The notes under the pieces are model-generated. The model did no database searches, had not been told where the DNA came from, and saw only the letters and a program-made list of their open reading frames with translations. From assembly GCF_024172095.1 (NCBI RefSeq), contig NZ_JAMZDX010000006.1, positions 310,001-374,000 on the forward strand: a stretch of DNA of 64,000 nt, written 5' to 3'. Position 1 is the first letter of the stretch. Every line of letters begins with the position of its first letter. Positions 46,607 through 53,971 of this stretch are shown here, in pieces. A program made the position numbers and the translations under genes. The DNA comes from Kitasatospora cinereorecta (GTDB taxonomy: Bacteria; Actinomycetota; Actinomycetes; Streptomycetales; Streptomycetaceae).

Positions 46607-47653
46607 GTGTCCGCACCCGTCGCCGCACCCGTGTCCGCACCCGTGGCTGTCACCGTCCAGTCCCGCCCCGCGCCGGTGCACACCGTCGCGGTGTACGCCT
46701 TCGACGGCATGGCGCCGTTCGAACTCGGCGTGGTGGTCGAGGTCTTCGGCCTGGCCCGCCCCGAACTCGCCGAACTGCTGACGGCCCCCTGGTACGAGGT
46801 CAAGGTCTGCGCCGAGCGGCCCGACGCCCCGCTGAACGCGGTCGGCGGCTTCCAGCTCACCACCCGCCACGGCCTGGACGACCTGGCCGCCGCCGACACC
46901 GTGATGGTGGTCGGCGTCCCCGACCCGTTCGGCGGCCGGGTCTCCCCGGGTCTGGTCGCCGCGCTGCGCACCGCCCACGAACGGGGCGCCCGGATCGTCT
47001 CGATCTGCTCCGGCGCCTTCGCCCTCGCCGCCGCCGGCCTGCTGGACGGGCTGACGGCCACCACCCACTGGCGGTACGCCGGACTGCTCCAGCAGCGCCA
47101 CCCGGCGGTCCGGGTCAACCCCGACGTGCTGTACGTCGACAACGGCCCGGTGCTCACCAGCGCGGGCAGCGCCGCCGGGATCGACCTGTGCCTGCACCTG
47201 GTCCGGCTGGACCACGGCGCCAGGGTCGCCAACGCGGTCGCCCGCCGCTTCGTCGTCCCGCCGCACCGGGACGGCGGGCAGGCCCAGTTCATCGAGGCGG
47301 CGGTCCGTCCGGTCGAGGAGGAGGACGACGGCATCGGCCGGTCGATGCGCTGGGCGCTGGACCACCTCGCCGAGCCGATCACCGTCCCGCTGCTGGCCGG
47401 TGTGGCCCGCATGTCCGACCGCTCCTACCTGCGGCACTTCACCGCGCGCAACGGCACCAGCCCGATGCGCTGGGTGGTCTCCCAGCGCATCGCGGCCAGC
47501 CTGCCGCTGCTGGAGGCCCCGGACGGCACGGTGGAGGAGATCGCCGCGGCGGTCGGCTTCGAGAGCGCGGCGACCTTCCGCCACCACTTCGGCCGCGGCA
47601 TGCGCACCTCCCCCACCGCCTACCGCCGCGCCTTCGGCCGCACCGCGGCCTGA
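46607..47653 (+). CDS. GlxA-type transcriptional regulator (DJ-1/PfpI domain plus AraC helix-turn-helix)
   Basis: 348 residues. The N-terminal DJ-1/PfpI-like domain (about 25-200) has VAVYAFDGMAPFELGVVVEV and IVSICSGAFALAAAGLLDG, with the conserved Cys in SICSGAF. The C-terminal AraC domain has two helix-turn-helix units: LLAGVARMSDRSYLRHFTARN and VEEIAAAVGFESAATFRHHF. It is a stand-alone regulator with no adjacent oxidoreductase. GTG 46607 has GGGAG 5 nt upstream. Its promoter region shares the gap with ECF promoter 3 but is read the opposite way. Confidence 0.92.
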   Translation: MSAPVAAPVSAPVAVTVQSRPAPVHTVAVYAFDGMAPFELGVVVEVFGLARPELAELLTAPWYEVKVCAERPDAPLNAVGGFQLTTRHGLDDLAAADTVMVVGVPDPFGGRVSPGLVAALRTAHERGARIVSICSGAFALAAAGLLDGLTATTHWRYAGLLQQRHPAVRVNPDVLYVDNGPVLTSAGSAAGIDLCLHLVRLDHGARVANAVARRFVVPPHRDGGQAQFIEAAVRPVEEEDDGIGRSMRWALDHLAEPITVPLLAGVARMSDRSYLRHFTARNGTSPMRWVVSQRIAASLPLLEAPDGTVEEIAAAVGFESAATFRHHFGRGMRTSPTAYRRAFGRTAA

Positions 47654-47693
47654 ACGGCCCCTGGAGACCCCCGAGTCGGCCGGGGCCCCCAGC

Positions 47694-48479
47694 TCAGGCC
47701 TGCTCGGCCTGCTCGGTCCGCTCGATCCGGTCGGCGTTGGCCAGGATCGCGTCCCGCAGCCAGTGGGCCAGGCCCGGGGCAAGGTTCTCGTAGGTGGCCG
47801 TGAACCGCGGGTCGGCGACGTACATTTCGCCGAGGCAGCGGTGCATGGTCGGCGGGCAGTCGTAGAAGAACTCCTCCAGGTGCTGCCGGTGCACCTCGGC
47901 GAGGTCCATCGCCTCCCCGCTGTCGGCCGCCACCCCGGCGGTGATCGCGGCCACCAGCCGGGAGTTGAGCGCGTCGCTCTCGGCCTTGATGCGCTCCCAG
48001 TCCGCCTTGGTGTAGCCGGCGGTGCGGCGCTGCGACTCCTTCCAGGCCTCGGTCTCGCCCCACCGCTGCTGGGCCTCGTCCTCCCAGCTCTCCTGGTAGT
48101 CGGAGCCGAACACCTCGAACTTCTCCTGCGGCGTCAGCTGCATGCCCATCCTCTTTGCCTCCATTGCTCGTTCGACGGCTGCGGCCAGGTCCTGGAGGTG
48201 CCTGATCCGGTCGCCGATCAGCTCGTGCTGGCGGCGCAGGTGCTCGGTCGGGGTGACCGAGCGGTCGTCCAGGATGGTCGCGATCTGGTCGAGGGGGAAC
48301 CCGAGCTCGCGGTAGAACAGGATCTGCTGCAGCCGGTCGAGGTCGCCGTCCCCGTACCGGCGGTAGCCGGCCGGGGTGCGCTCGCCGGGCGACAGCAGCC
48401 CGATCTCGTCGTAGTGGTGCAGCGTGCGCACGGTCACCTTGGCGACCTTGGCCACGTGTCCCACCGAGTAGCCGCTCAC
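47694..48479 (-). CDS. tipA: TipA-type MerR regulator with TipAS drug-binding domain
   Basis: 261 residues. The MerR DNA-binding domain (1-75) is YSVGHVAKVAKVTVRTLHHYD then RRYGDGDLDRLQQILFYRELG. A coiled linker precedes the TipAS domain (about 115-260: LTPQEKFEVFGSDYQESWED, FYDCPPTMHRCLGEMYVADPRF), whose two Cys match the residues that bind thiopeptides such as thiostrepton in TipAL. GTG 48479 has GGGGA upstream. The promoter has the 19-bp spacer and dyad expected for autoactivation. An internal ATG at the linker start could give the short TipAS form (inference from the family). Confidence 0.9.
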   Translation of the reverse strand: MSGYSVGHVAKVAKVTVRTLHHYDEIGLLSPGERTPAGYRRYGDGDLDRLQQILFYRELGFPLDQIATILDDRSVTPTEHLRRQHELIGDRIRHLQDLAAAVERAMEAKRMGMQLTPQEKFEVFGSDYQESWEDEAQQRWGETEAWKESQRRTAGYTKADWERIKAESDALNSRLVAAITAGVAADSGEAMDLAEVHRQHLEEFFYDCPPTMHRCLGEMYVADPRFTATYENLAPGLAHWLRDAILANADRIERTEQAEQA

Positions 48480-48503
48480 CGCGTCCCCTTTCTCTCGGGC
48501 TTC

Positions 48504-48534
48504 AGCCTCCGCTCTCACGCTGCGTGAGGGTCAA
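48504..48534 (-). promoter_or_regulatory. MerR-type autoregulated promoter of tipA
   Basis: On the minus strand: TTGACC (complement of 48529-48534), a 19-nt spacer containing the perfect dyad CTCACG-CAG-CGTGAG (48514-48528), and GAGGCT (48504-48509). The 19-nt spacer is diagnostic of promoters remodelled by MerR proteins. Confidence 0.8.
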
Positions 48535-48620
48535 GCCGGATTTCCGCGCGGGCGTGCGCCGTACGAGTCTCCGAGTCGGAGGCGGGCCGGGCGGGCCGTA
48601 TCTGGGCACACCGACCAATT

Positions 48621-48640
48621 GTCGGGCCGCGCGGCCCGAC
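48621..48640. promoter_or_regulatory. Perfect 20-bp palindrome before the aquaporin gene
   Basis: GTCGGGCCGCGCGGCCCGAC, 10-bp arms without spacer, ending 14 nt before ATG 48655. It occupies the place of a leader or ribosome-binding region and could be an operator or an RNA hairpin. Confidence 0.5.
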
Positions 48641-48654
48641 CCCACCATGACGGC

Positions 48655-49395
48655 ATGATGACGACTCCCCTGCCCAGGCGGCTGGCCGCCGAGGCGGTCG
48701 GCACCGCCGTGCTGGCCGCGGTGCTGGTCGGTTCCGGCATCCAGGCGTCCGGGCTCAGCCCGGACGGCGGGGTGCGGTTCCTGGCCAACGTGCTGGCCTC
48801 GGTGCTGGCGCTGGCGGTACTGATCGCGCTGCTCGCACCGGTCTCCGGCGCCCACTTCAACCCGCTGGTGTCGGCCGCGGACTGGTGGAGCCGGCGGCAC
48901 GACCCCGCCGGCCCGAGCGCCCGGGAGCTCGGCCTGTACGTGCTGGCGCAGCTGGGCGGCGCGGCCGCGGGGGTGGGCCTGGCCAATGCGATGTTCGAGC
49001 GGCCCTTCGTCCAGCTGGCCTCGCAGCAGCGCTCCTCCGGGCACCTGTGGCTGGCCGAGGGGGTGGCCACCGGGGTGCTGATCCTGCTGGTCCTCGGCCT
49101 GCTGCGGAGCGGGCGCGGCCGGTACGCGCCGGTGGCGGTGGCCGCCTGGATCGGCGCGGCCTGCTGGGGCACCTCCTCCGGCAGTTTCGCCAACCCGGCG
49201 CTGACCTTCGGCCGGGCGCTCAGCGACAGCTACACCGGGATCGCCCCGGGTTCGGTGCCCGGCTTCGTGCTCGCCCAGACCGCCGGTGCGACCATCGGCC
49301 TGGCCCTGGCGACGCTGCTGTTCGGCGCCCCGCTGCCCGCCGCGGCCGCCGGGCGGGACAGCGCCCAGGCGGTGGCGGCCCCGGTCGTCACCTGA
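48655..49395 (+). CDS. Aquaporin/MIP-family channel
   Basis: 246 residues with six membrane helices and two pore half-helices. The motifs are AHFNPL (first, NPL rather than NPA) and SFANPALTFGRAL (second). It has the sequence style of bacterial MIP channels that in actinobacteria are often linked to arsenic resistance, but no ars genes are adjacent, so the solute is unknown. ATG 48655 or 48658 can serve as start; neither has a ribosome-binding site because a perfect palindrome sits just upstream. It is convergent with the FMN reductase gene (4-nt gap). Confidence 0.88.
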   Translation: MMTTPLPRRLAAEAVGTAVLAAVLVGSGIQASGLSPDGGVRFLANVLASVLALAVLIALLAPVSGAHFNPLVSAADWWSRRHDPAGPSARELGLYVLAQLGGAAAGVGLANAMFERPFVQLASQQRSSGHLWLAEGVATGVLILLVLGLLRSGRGRYAPVAVAAWIGAACWGTSSGSFANPALTFGRALSDSYTGIAPGSVPGFVLAQTAGATIGLALATLLFGAPLPAAAAGRDSAQAVAAPVVT

Positions 49396-49399
49396 CCGC

Positions 49400-50017
49400 T
49401 CAGACGGTGGCCCAGGCGGGCGCGGGTCGGGCGGCCTCCGGGGCGTCGGCGGTGAAGAAGGTCTCGGCGCGCCGCAGGGCGTCCGTGTCGGTGAGCACGT
49501 CGCCGGGACGGCTGCCGTTGCCGAGCAGCACGCCGCCCCAGCGCATGGCGAGGTAGTCGGCGGAGATCCGCAGAGTGCCGGCGAGCGGTTCGGCGCGGGC
49601 CGGGTCGCGGTCGGCCATGGCGGTGACGGCCCACATCGTGCGACCGGCCATCCGGCGCTTGAAGTCGGCCTCGGGCAGGCGCAGCCAGCCCGACCAGTGG
49701 TCGAGGTACTGCTTGACGCCGGTGGTGACGCTGTACCAGTAGAGCGGGGAGACCACGACCAGGTCGGTGGCGTCCAGGGTGGCGTCCAGCAGGGTGCGCA
49801 GGTTGCCGGTGGGCTCGGGGTGGCCGCCGTCGTGGCGCTGGTCGACGAAGGTGGGGACCGGCAGGTCGGCGAGGCGCAGCCAGCGCTGTTCGGCGCCGGC
49901 CGGGAGGTGTTCGGCGGCGCGCCGGGCGAGCAGCTCCGAGTTGCCCTCGCGCCGGGTGGAGCCGAGCAGGAAGAGGAAGCGGCGCTGGGCGGGGTCGGCG
50001 GGGGCGCTCTGGGTCAT
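49400..50017 (-). CDS. NAD(P)H-dependent FMN reductase-type flavoprotein
   Basis: 205 residues with the flavodoxin-like fold. The FMN phosphate loop is LLGSTRREGNSE (about residues 17-28), and SPLYWYSVTTGVKQYLDH is the second flavin-binding segment. Members reduce FMN, quinones or metal ions. Cytosolic. ATG 50017. Short gaps on both sides suggest it is a single-gene unit. Confidence 0.88.
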   Translation of the reverse strand: MTQSAPADPAQRRFLFLLGSTRREGNSELLARRAAEHLPAGAEQRWLRLADLPVPTFVDQRHDGGHPEPTGNLRTLLDATLDATDLVVVSPLYWYSVTTGVKQYLDHWSGWLRLPEADFKRRMAGRTMWAVTAMADRDPARAEPLAGTLRISADYLAMRWGGVLLGNGSRPGDVLTDTDALRRAETFFTADAPEAARPAPAWATV

Positions 50018-50110
50018 CGGGTTCTCCGGAACGGGCGGAACGGGCGGGCACTGGGAGGAAGTCCGTCCGAGCCCGCCGCATTCCCGTATCGCGGTCGGAT
50101 GCCGCCGCGG

Positions 50111-50662
50111 TCAGCCGACGGTGCGCCGGGTCAGCACTCCGACCTCGCGGTCGGCGTAGCAGTGCATCGGGTCGCCGTTCGCCGGGTCGGGCCGCAGGCC
50201 GAGGTCGGTGAGGCCGAGCCGCCCGGCGACCGCGCGGGAGGCGGTGTTGTGGGCGTGGATCCAGGCGATGAACGGCAGTTCGAGGCTGTGGGCAGCGGCC
50301 GCGGCGAGGGCGGCGCGGGACAGTTCGGTGGCGTAGCCGTGGCCCCAGTGGACCGGGTCGAGGCGGTAGTAGAGGTTCCAGAAGCCCGGGTCGTGGCGCT
50401 GGGCGCCGCCGATGCCGACCACGTCGCCGGTGGTGCGCAGCCGGGCCGTCCAGTAGCTGAGGCGGTCGGTGTCCCAGCGGGCGGCGGCCCGTTCGATCCA
50501 GGCGGCGGTGGTGGCGCGGGAGGCGTGCCGGCCCTCGGGGAGGTGGGCCCAGGTGCGCGGGTCGGTGTTGATCCGGAAGAGGTCGTCGAGGTCGTGCGGG
50601 CCCACGGCGCGCAGTTCGAGACGGTCGGTCAGCAGATGGAAGGGCTCGCCGAAGTCGCTCAT
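50111..50662 (-). CDS. GNAT N-acetyltransferase (RimJ/RimL type)
   Basis: 183 residues. Acetyl-CoA-dependent N-acetyltransferase of the RimJ/RimL subgroup: TDRLELRAVGPHDLDDLFRI at the start, YYRLDPVHWGHGYATELSRA holds the acetyl-CoA pyrophosphate-binding loop, and AHNTASRAVAGRLGL is the late conserved helix. Substrate unknown. ATG 50662. It is 62 nt from the thioredoxin gene stop, all on the minus strand. Confidence 0.88.
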   Translation of the reverse strand: MSDFGEPFHLLTDRLELRAVGPHDLDDLFRINTDPRTWAHLPEGRHASRATTAAWIERAAARWDTDRLSYWTARLRTTGDVVGIGGAQRHDPGFWNLYYRLDPVHWGHGYATELSRAALAAAAAHSLELPFIAWIHAHNTASRAVAGRLGLTDLGLRPDPANGDPMHCYADREVGVLTRRTVG

Positions 50663-50724
50663 CCGGTGATCGTAGATCTCGGGTTCGGGCCGTTCACCGG
50701 GTTATTCGGGCGGCCGGCGGCGCG

Positions 50725-51051
50725 CTACAGCAGGTCGTCCAGCTCGCGCAGCAGCCGTGCCTTGGCCCGCGCGCCCACCAGCGTGCGCACCGGCTCCCCG
50801 TCCTTGAACAGCATCAGCGTCGGCATCGACAGCACCCCGTACGCCGCCTGGCTCTCCGGGTTGGCGTCCACGTCGAGCCGGACCACCTTCAGCCGCCCGG
50901 CCTGCTCGGCCGCGACCTCGGCCAGCACCGGCGCGATCATCCGGCAGGGCGGGCACCAGTCCGCCGTGAAGTCGACCAGTACCGGTCCGTCGGCCGCGAG
51001 CACCTCCGCGGTGAAGGTGTCGTCGGTGACCGCCTGCAGTCCTGCCCCCAT
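50725..51051 (-). CDS. Thioredoxin with WCPPC active site
   Basis: 108 residues. The thioredoxin fold is complete: VLVDFTADWCPPCRMIAPVL (active site at about residues 31-35), VVRLDVDANPESQAAYGVL and the cis-Pro motif SMPTLMLFKDG. The active site reads WCPPC instead of the usual WCGPC, which should change the redox potential. ATG 51051 is preceded by GGGAGGAGAGG; an ATG at 51075 overlaps the upstream MerR stop (ATGA) but has no such site. It forms an operon with the MerR regulator. Confidence 0.92.
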   Translation of the reverse strand: MGAGLQAVTDDTFTAEVLAADGPVLVDFTADWCPPCRMIAPVLAEVAAEQAGRLKVVRLDVDANPESQAAYGVLSMPTLMLFKDGEPVRTLVGARAKARLLRELDDLL

Positions 51052-51071
51052 CGTCCTCTCCTCCCTGTTGT

Positions 51072-51527
51072 TCATCCGTGGTTGTGTCGCGCGGGCTGCT
51101 GCGCCGGGTGCGCGGAGAGCTCGCAGCGCGGCGCCGCCGCGTCGGGGGCGTCCGCCGCGCGGGCCAGGTCGGCCCGTTCGCGTTCCGCCCGGTCGAGCTG
51201 GCCGGCGACCTGGTCGCGGATGCCGTTCAGCCGCTCGATGCACGCGTCCAGCTCGGCGAGCTTGGCCCGGTAGACCTCCAGCGAGGCCGGGCAGGAGTCG
51301 CCGGCCGGGTGTCCGGCCTGCAGGCACTCCACGAACGGCCGGGTCTCCTCCAGTTCGAACCCGAAGTCCTGCAGCATCCTGATCTGCCGCAGCAGCCGCA
51401 GGTCCTCCTCGTCGTAGGCCCGGTGGCCGTTGCTGCCCCGCCGCGCGGGCAGCAGCCCCCGCGACTCGTAGTACCGCAGGGTGCGGGTGGTGGTCCCCGC
51501 CCGCGCCGCCAGCTCGCCGATCCGCAT
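51072..51527 (-). CDS. MerR-family regulator of the thioredoxin operon
   Basis: 151 residues. The N-terminal winged helix-turn-helix is RIGELAARAGTTTRTLRYYE, then HRAYDEEDLRLLRQIRMLQD. A dimerisation coil follows with two Cys separated by 11 residues (ECLQAGHPAGDSCPASL) and a third in DACIERL; the Cys pair could sense oxidants or metal. The C-terminus is His-rich (PARHNHG). Its gene overlaps the upstream in-frame ATG of the thioredoxin gene. A TTGAC-N6-GTCAA dyad lies just upstream of ATG 51527. Confidence 0.9.
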   Translation of the reverse strand: MRIGELAARAGTTTRTLRYYESRGLLPARRGSNGHRAYDEEDLRLLRQIRMLQDFGFELEETRPFVECLQAGHPAGDSCPASLEVYRAKLAELDACIERLNGIRDQVAGQLDRAERERADLARAADAPDAAAPRCELSAHPAQQPARHNHG

Positions 51528-51543
51528 GGCTCGACGGTAGACC

Positions 51544-51559
51544 TTGACCCCGACGTCAA
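51544..51559. promoter_or_regulatory. Dyad upstream of the MerR-thioredoxin operon
   Basis: TTGAC-CCCGAC-GTCAA, perfect 5-bp arms, overlapping a TTGACG -35-like box on the minus strand 27-32 nt before the MerR start. The close position would fit a short leader and autoregulation. Confidence 0.45.
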
Positions 51560-51634
51560 CGCCAGCGCGACGTCAGCACAACCGCTGCGCTATTGCCGGG
51601 GACAGCCGCCCGCCGGGTCCGTACAGTCCGAGGG

Positions 51635-52426
51635 ATGATCGACACGACGGCCCTGCTCGCGGCCTATGACGAGCAGATGAGGGGCGTGACGCCCAACCCG
51701 CCGCCCGGGGTGACCCACCAGCAGGACGGCCCGCTGGTCCGGGTGGTCGGCCAGTTCCGGGGCTTCGTCAGCGGCCCGGCCGAGCTGGGTGTGGCCGAGG
51801 GGGAGCTGGACGCGCTGATCGCCCGCCAGCGCGACTTCTTCGCCGCCCGCGGCGAGGCGGTGGAGTGGAAGGTCCGCGGCCACGACCGCCCGTCCGACCT
51901 CACCGACCGGCTGCGCGCCGCCGGGTTCGTCCCGGAGGAGGTGGAGACCGTGATGGTCGGCCGCGCCGAGGAGCTGGCGGCCGAGCCGCTGGTTCCCGAG
52001 GGCGTGGAGCTGCGGTGGGTGACGGCGGACGAGGACGTCCGGCGGATCGCCGCGATGGAGACCGTCGTCTGGGGCATCGAGTTCGACTGGCTGGCCGAGG
52101 AGTTGATCGCCCGCCTCGCCGCCGACCCCGAGGAGCTGCGGATCCTGGTCGCCGAGGCGGACGGGCAGGTGGTCTCCGCCGCCTGGATGGCGGTGCGGCC
52201 CGGTACCGAGTTCGCCGGCCTGTGGGGCGGCTCCACCCTGGCCGAGTGGCGCGGGCGGGGCATCTACCGGGCCCTGGTCGCCGCCCGGGCCACCGAGGCG
52301 GTCGCCCGCGGCGTCCGCTACCTCCAGGTGGACGCCTCCGCCGACAGCGCCCCGATCCTGCGGCGCCTGGGCATGCACGCGGTCACCACCACGACCCCGT
52401 ACATCTGGACGCCCCCGACCGTCTGA
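51635..52426 (+). CDS. GNAT N-acetyltransferase
   Basis: 263 residues. The acetyltransferase core is in the C-terminal half: LVAEADGQVVSAAWMAV, GSTLAEWRGRGIYRALVAAR (acetyl-CoA loop RGRGIY) and LQVDASADSAPILRRLGM. The N-terminal 130 residues are less conserved and may form a second, degenerate GNAT fold. Substrate unknown. ATG 51635 follows GAGGG. It is divergent from the MerR regulator. Confidence 0.87.
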   Translation: MIDTTALLAAYDEQMRGVTPNPPPGVTHQQDGPLVRVVGQFRGFVSGPAELGVAEGELDALIARQRDFFAARGEAVEWKVRGHDRPSDLTDRLRAAGFVPEEVETVMVGRAEELAAEPLVPEGVELRWVTADEDVRRIAAMETVVWGIEFDWLAEELIARLAADPEELRILVAEADGQVVSAAWMAVRPGTEFAGLWGGSTLAEWRGRGIYRALVAARATEAVARGVRYLQVDASADSAPILRRLGMHAVTTTTPYIWTPPTV

Positions 52427-52530
52427 GCGGTCCGCTCCACCCTCCGTCAGCACGGCTCCGTACGGGCCGCCGACCGGTCGATCACCGGCCTCGGCGGCCC
52501 GTTCCGCGTCATGGGCCCGTCTTGCGCTCC

Positions 52531-52564
52531 ATCTAACCCTTACTCCATGATTGAACGGTTAGAT
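52531..52564. promoter_or_regulatory. Inverted repeat upstream of the DUF1348 gene
   Basis: ATCTAACC (52531-52538) and GGTTAGAT (52557-52564), perfect 8-bp arms with an 18-nt centre that contains TACTCCATGATTGAAC, ending 23 nt before ATG 52588. It looks like a repressor operator overlapping the promoter. Confidence 0.55.
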
Positions 52565-52587
52565 CCGATCGCACCTCCGGAGACGCC

Positions 52588-53019
52588 ATGAGCCAGGCCC
52601 GCCCACCGCTGCCCCCGTTCACCGCCGAGAGCGCCCGCGCCAAGGTCCAGGCCGCGGAGGACGCCTGGAACACCCGCGACCCGCGACGGGTCGCGCTCGC
52701 GTACACACCCGACTCGGTGTGGCGCAACCGCGACGAGTTCCTCACCGGCCGGGAGGAGATCGAGGCCTTCCTCACCCGCAAGTGGGAACGGGAACTCGAC
52801 TACGCGCTGCGCAAGGAGCTGTGGTCGTGGACCGACGACCGGATCGCGGTCCGGTTCCGCTACGAGTGGCGCGACGCGACCGGCCAGTGGTGGCGCAGCT
52901 ACGGCAACGAGCTGTGGGAGTTCGACGGGGACGGCCTGATGCGACGCCGTGAGGCCAGCATCAACGACCTGCGGATCGAGGCCGCCGAGCGCACCATCGA
53001 CGGCCCGCGCCACCCCTGA
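52588..53019 (+). CDS. DUF1348 (NTF2-like fold) protein
   Basis: 143 residues. The family signature is clear: RPPLPPFTAESARAKVQAAE, DAWNTRDPRRVALAYTPDS, WRNRDEFLTGREEIEAFL, RYEWRDATGQWWRSYGNELW. The NTF2/SnoaL-like cone fold usually binds a small hydrophobic ligand; no enzymatic reaction is known for this family. ATG 52588 has CGGAGACG upstream. The promoter overlaps a perfect inverted repeat, so it is probably inducible. Confidence 0.9.
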   Translation: MSQARPPLPPFTAESARAKVQAAEDAWNTRDPRRVALAYTPDSVWRNRDEFLTGREEIEAFLTRKWERELDYALRKELWSWTDDRIAVRFRYEWRDATGQWWRSYGNELWEFDGDGLMRRREASINDLRIEAAERTIDGPRHP

Positions 53020-53101
53020 CCCGGGCCCGGTCCCGGCGGGAATCGTCGGACAGGCCCTAAGGTGGCCCGGACCCCGCAGGCAGGCCATCGGAGCGCCGCG
53101 C

Positions 53102-53833
53102 ATGACCGACAGCTGGACGGCCGCCGCCGTACTGGGCGCGATCGTGCTGGTCGGCTCGTCGGTGCAGCGGATGGCCGGGATCGGCTTCGCCCTGGTGTCG
53201 GCGCCGGCCCTGGTGATGGTGCTGCCGCCGGCCGACGGGGTGGCCCTGTGCAACTGCGCGGCCGGGGTGATCAGCGCGATCGGCCTGGTCACCGCGTGGC
53301 GCCGGATCCGGCTGGGCGCGATGCTGCCGCTGGTACTGGCGGCCACGGCGACGGTGCCGCTGGGGGCGTGGGTGGCCGGACGGCTGCCGCCGCCGGTGCT
53401 GCTGGCGTCGATGGGCGTGCTGGTGAGCGCGGCCGTGCTGCTGGTGATGTGCGGCACCCGGGTGCCGGCGCTGCGCGGGCGGGGCGGGGCGTTCACCGCC
53501 GGGGCGGCCAGCGGCTTCATGAACGCCTCGGCCGGGGTCGGCGGTCCGGCGATCTCGCTGTACGCGGTGAACGCGGGCTGGACGGTCCGGGAGTTCGTGC
53601 CGAACGCACAGTTCTACGGCCTGCTGGTCAACCTGTTCTCGGTCGCCGTGAAGGGTCCGCCGCACCTGGCCGCCCCGGCGTGGCTGCTCTCCGGTGCCGG
53701 GATCGCGGCCGGCAGCGTGGTCGGCCGCTTCCTGGCGGCCCGCACCCCGGAGGGCCCGGCCCGCCGGATCGTGCTGCTGCTCGCCCTCGGCGGCGGCCTC
53801 GCCACCGCCCTCAAGGGCCTCTCCCAGTTCTGA
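53102..53833 (+). CDS. TauE/SafE-family membrane transporter
   Basis: 243 residues with about eight hydrophobic helices. Family motifs are GIGFALVSAPALVMVLPP in the first half and ASGFMNASAGVGGPAISLYAV in the second. The family carries sulfite or organosulfur compounds across the inner membrane; substrate unknown here. ATG 53102 follows the DUF1348 stop by 82 nt with a weak ribosome-binding site. Confidence 0.9.
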   Translation: MTDSWTAAAVLGAIVLVGSSVQRMAGIGFALVSAPALVMVLPPADGVALCNCAAGVISAIGLVTAWRRIRLGAMLPLVLAATATVPLGAWVAGRLPPPVLLASMGVLVSAAVLLVMCGTRVPALRGRGGAFTAGAASGFMNASAGVGGPAISLYAVNAGWTVREFVPNAQFYGLLVNLFSVAVKGPPHLAAPAWLLSGAGIAAGSVVGRFLAARTPEGPARRIVLLLALGGGLATALKGLSQF

Positions 53834-53913
53834 CACCCGCCGGTCCTCCGGCCGCGCGGACACCCGCCGACCTCCGGCCGCGAGGAGACCCGCGTCACAT
53901 CGGCGCGGGGTGA

Positions 53914-53942
53914 TGTCACACTCCGGCCCGCTGTGCTGCTCT
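53914..53942 (+). promoter_or_regulatory. ECF41-type promoter ahead of the ECF41 sigma gene
   Basis: TGTCACA at 53914-53920 is an exact match to the published ECF41 -35 element. The -10 side is less clear (GCTC or CTCT at 53938-53942, in place of CGTC, 17-18 nt downstream). It lies 52 nt before ATG 53972, which suggests autoregulation. Confidence 0.5.
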
Positions 53943-53971
53943 CAGGTTGCAACCGCGACAGGAGGCGCACG

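Noticed and set aside
53943..53955. GGTTGCAACC near the ECF41 gene as a fourth copy of the ECF promoter
   Set aside because: The TGCAACC core is present, but there is no CGTC 15 nt downstream and no conserved upstream block; it is also only 20 nt before the start codon.
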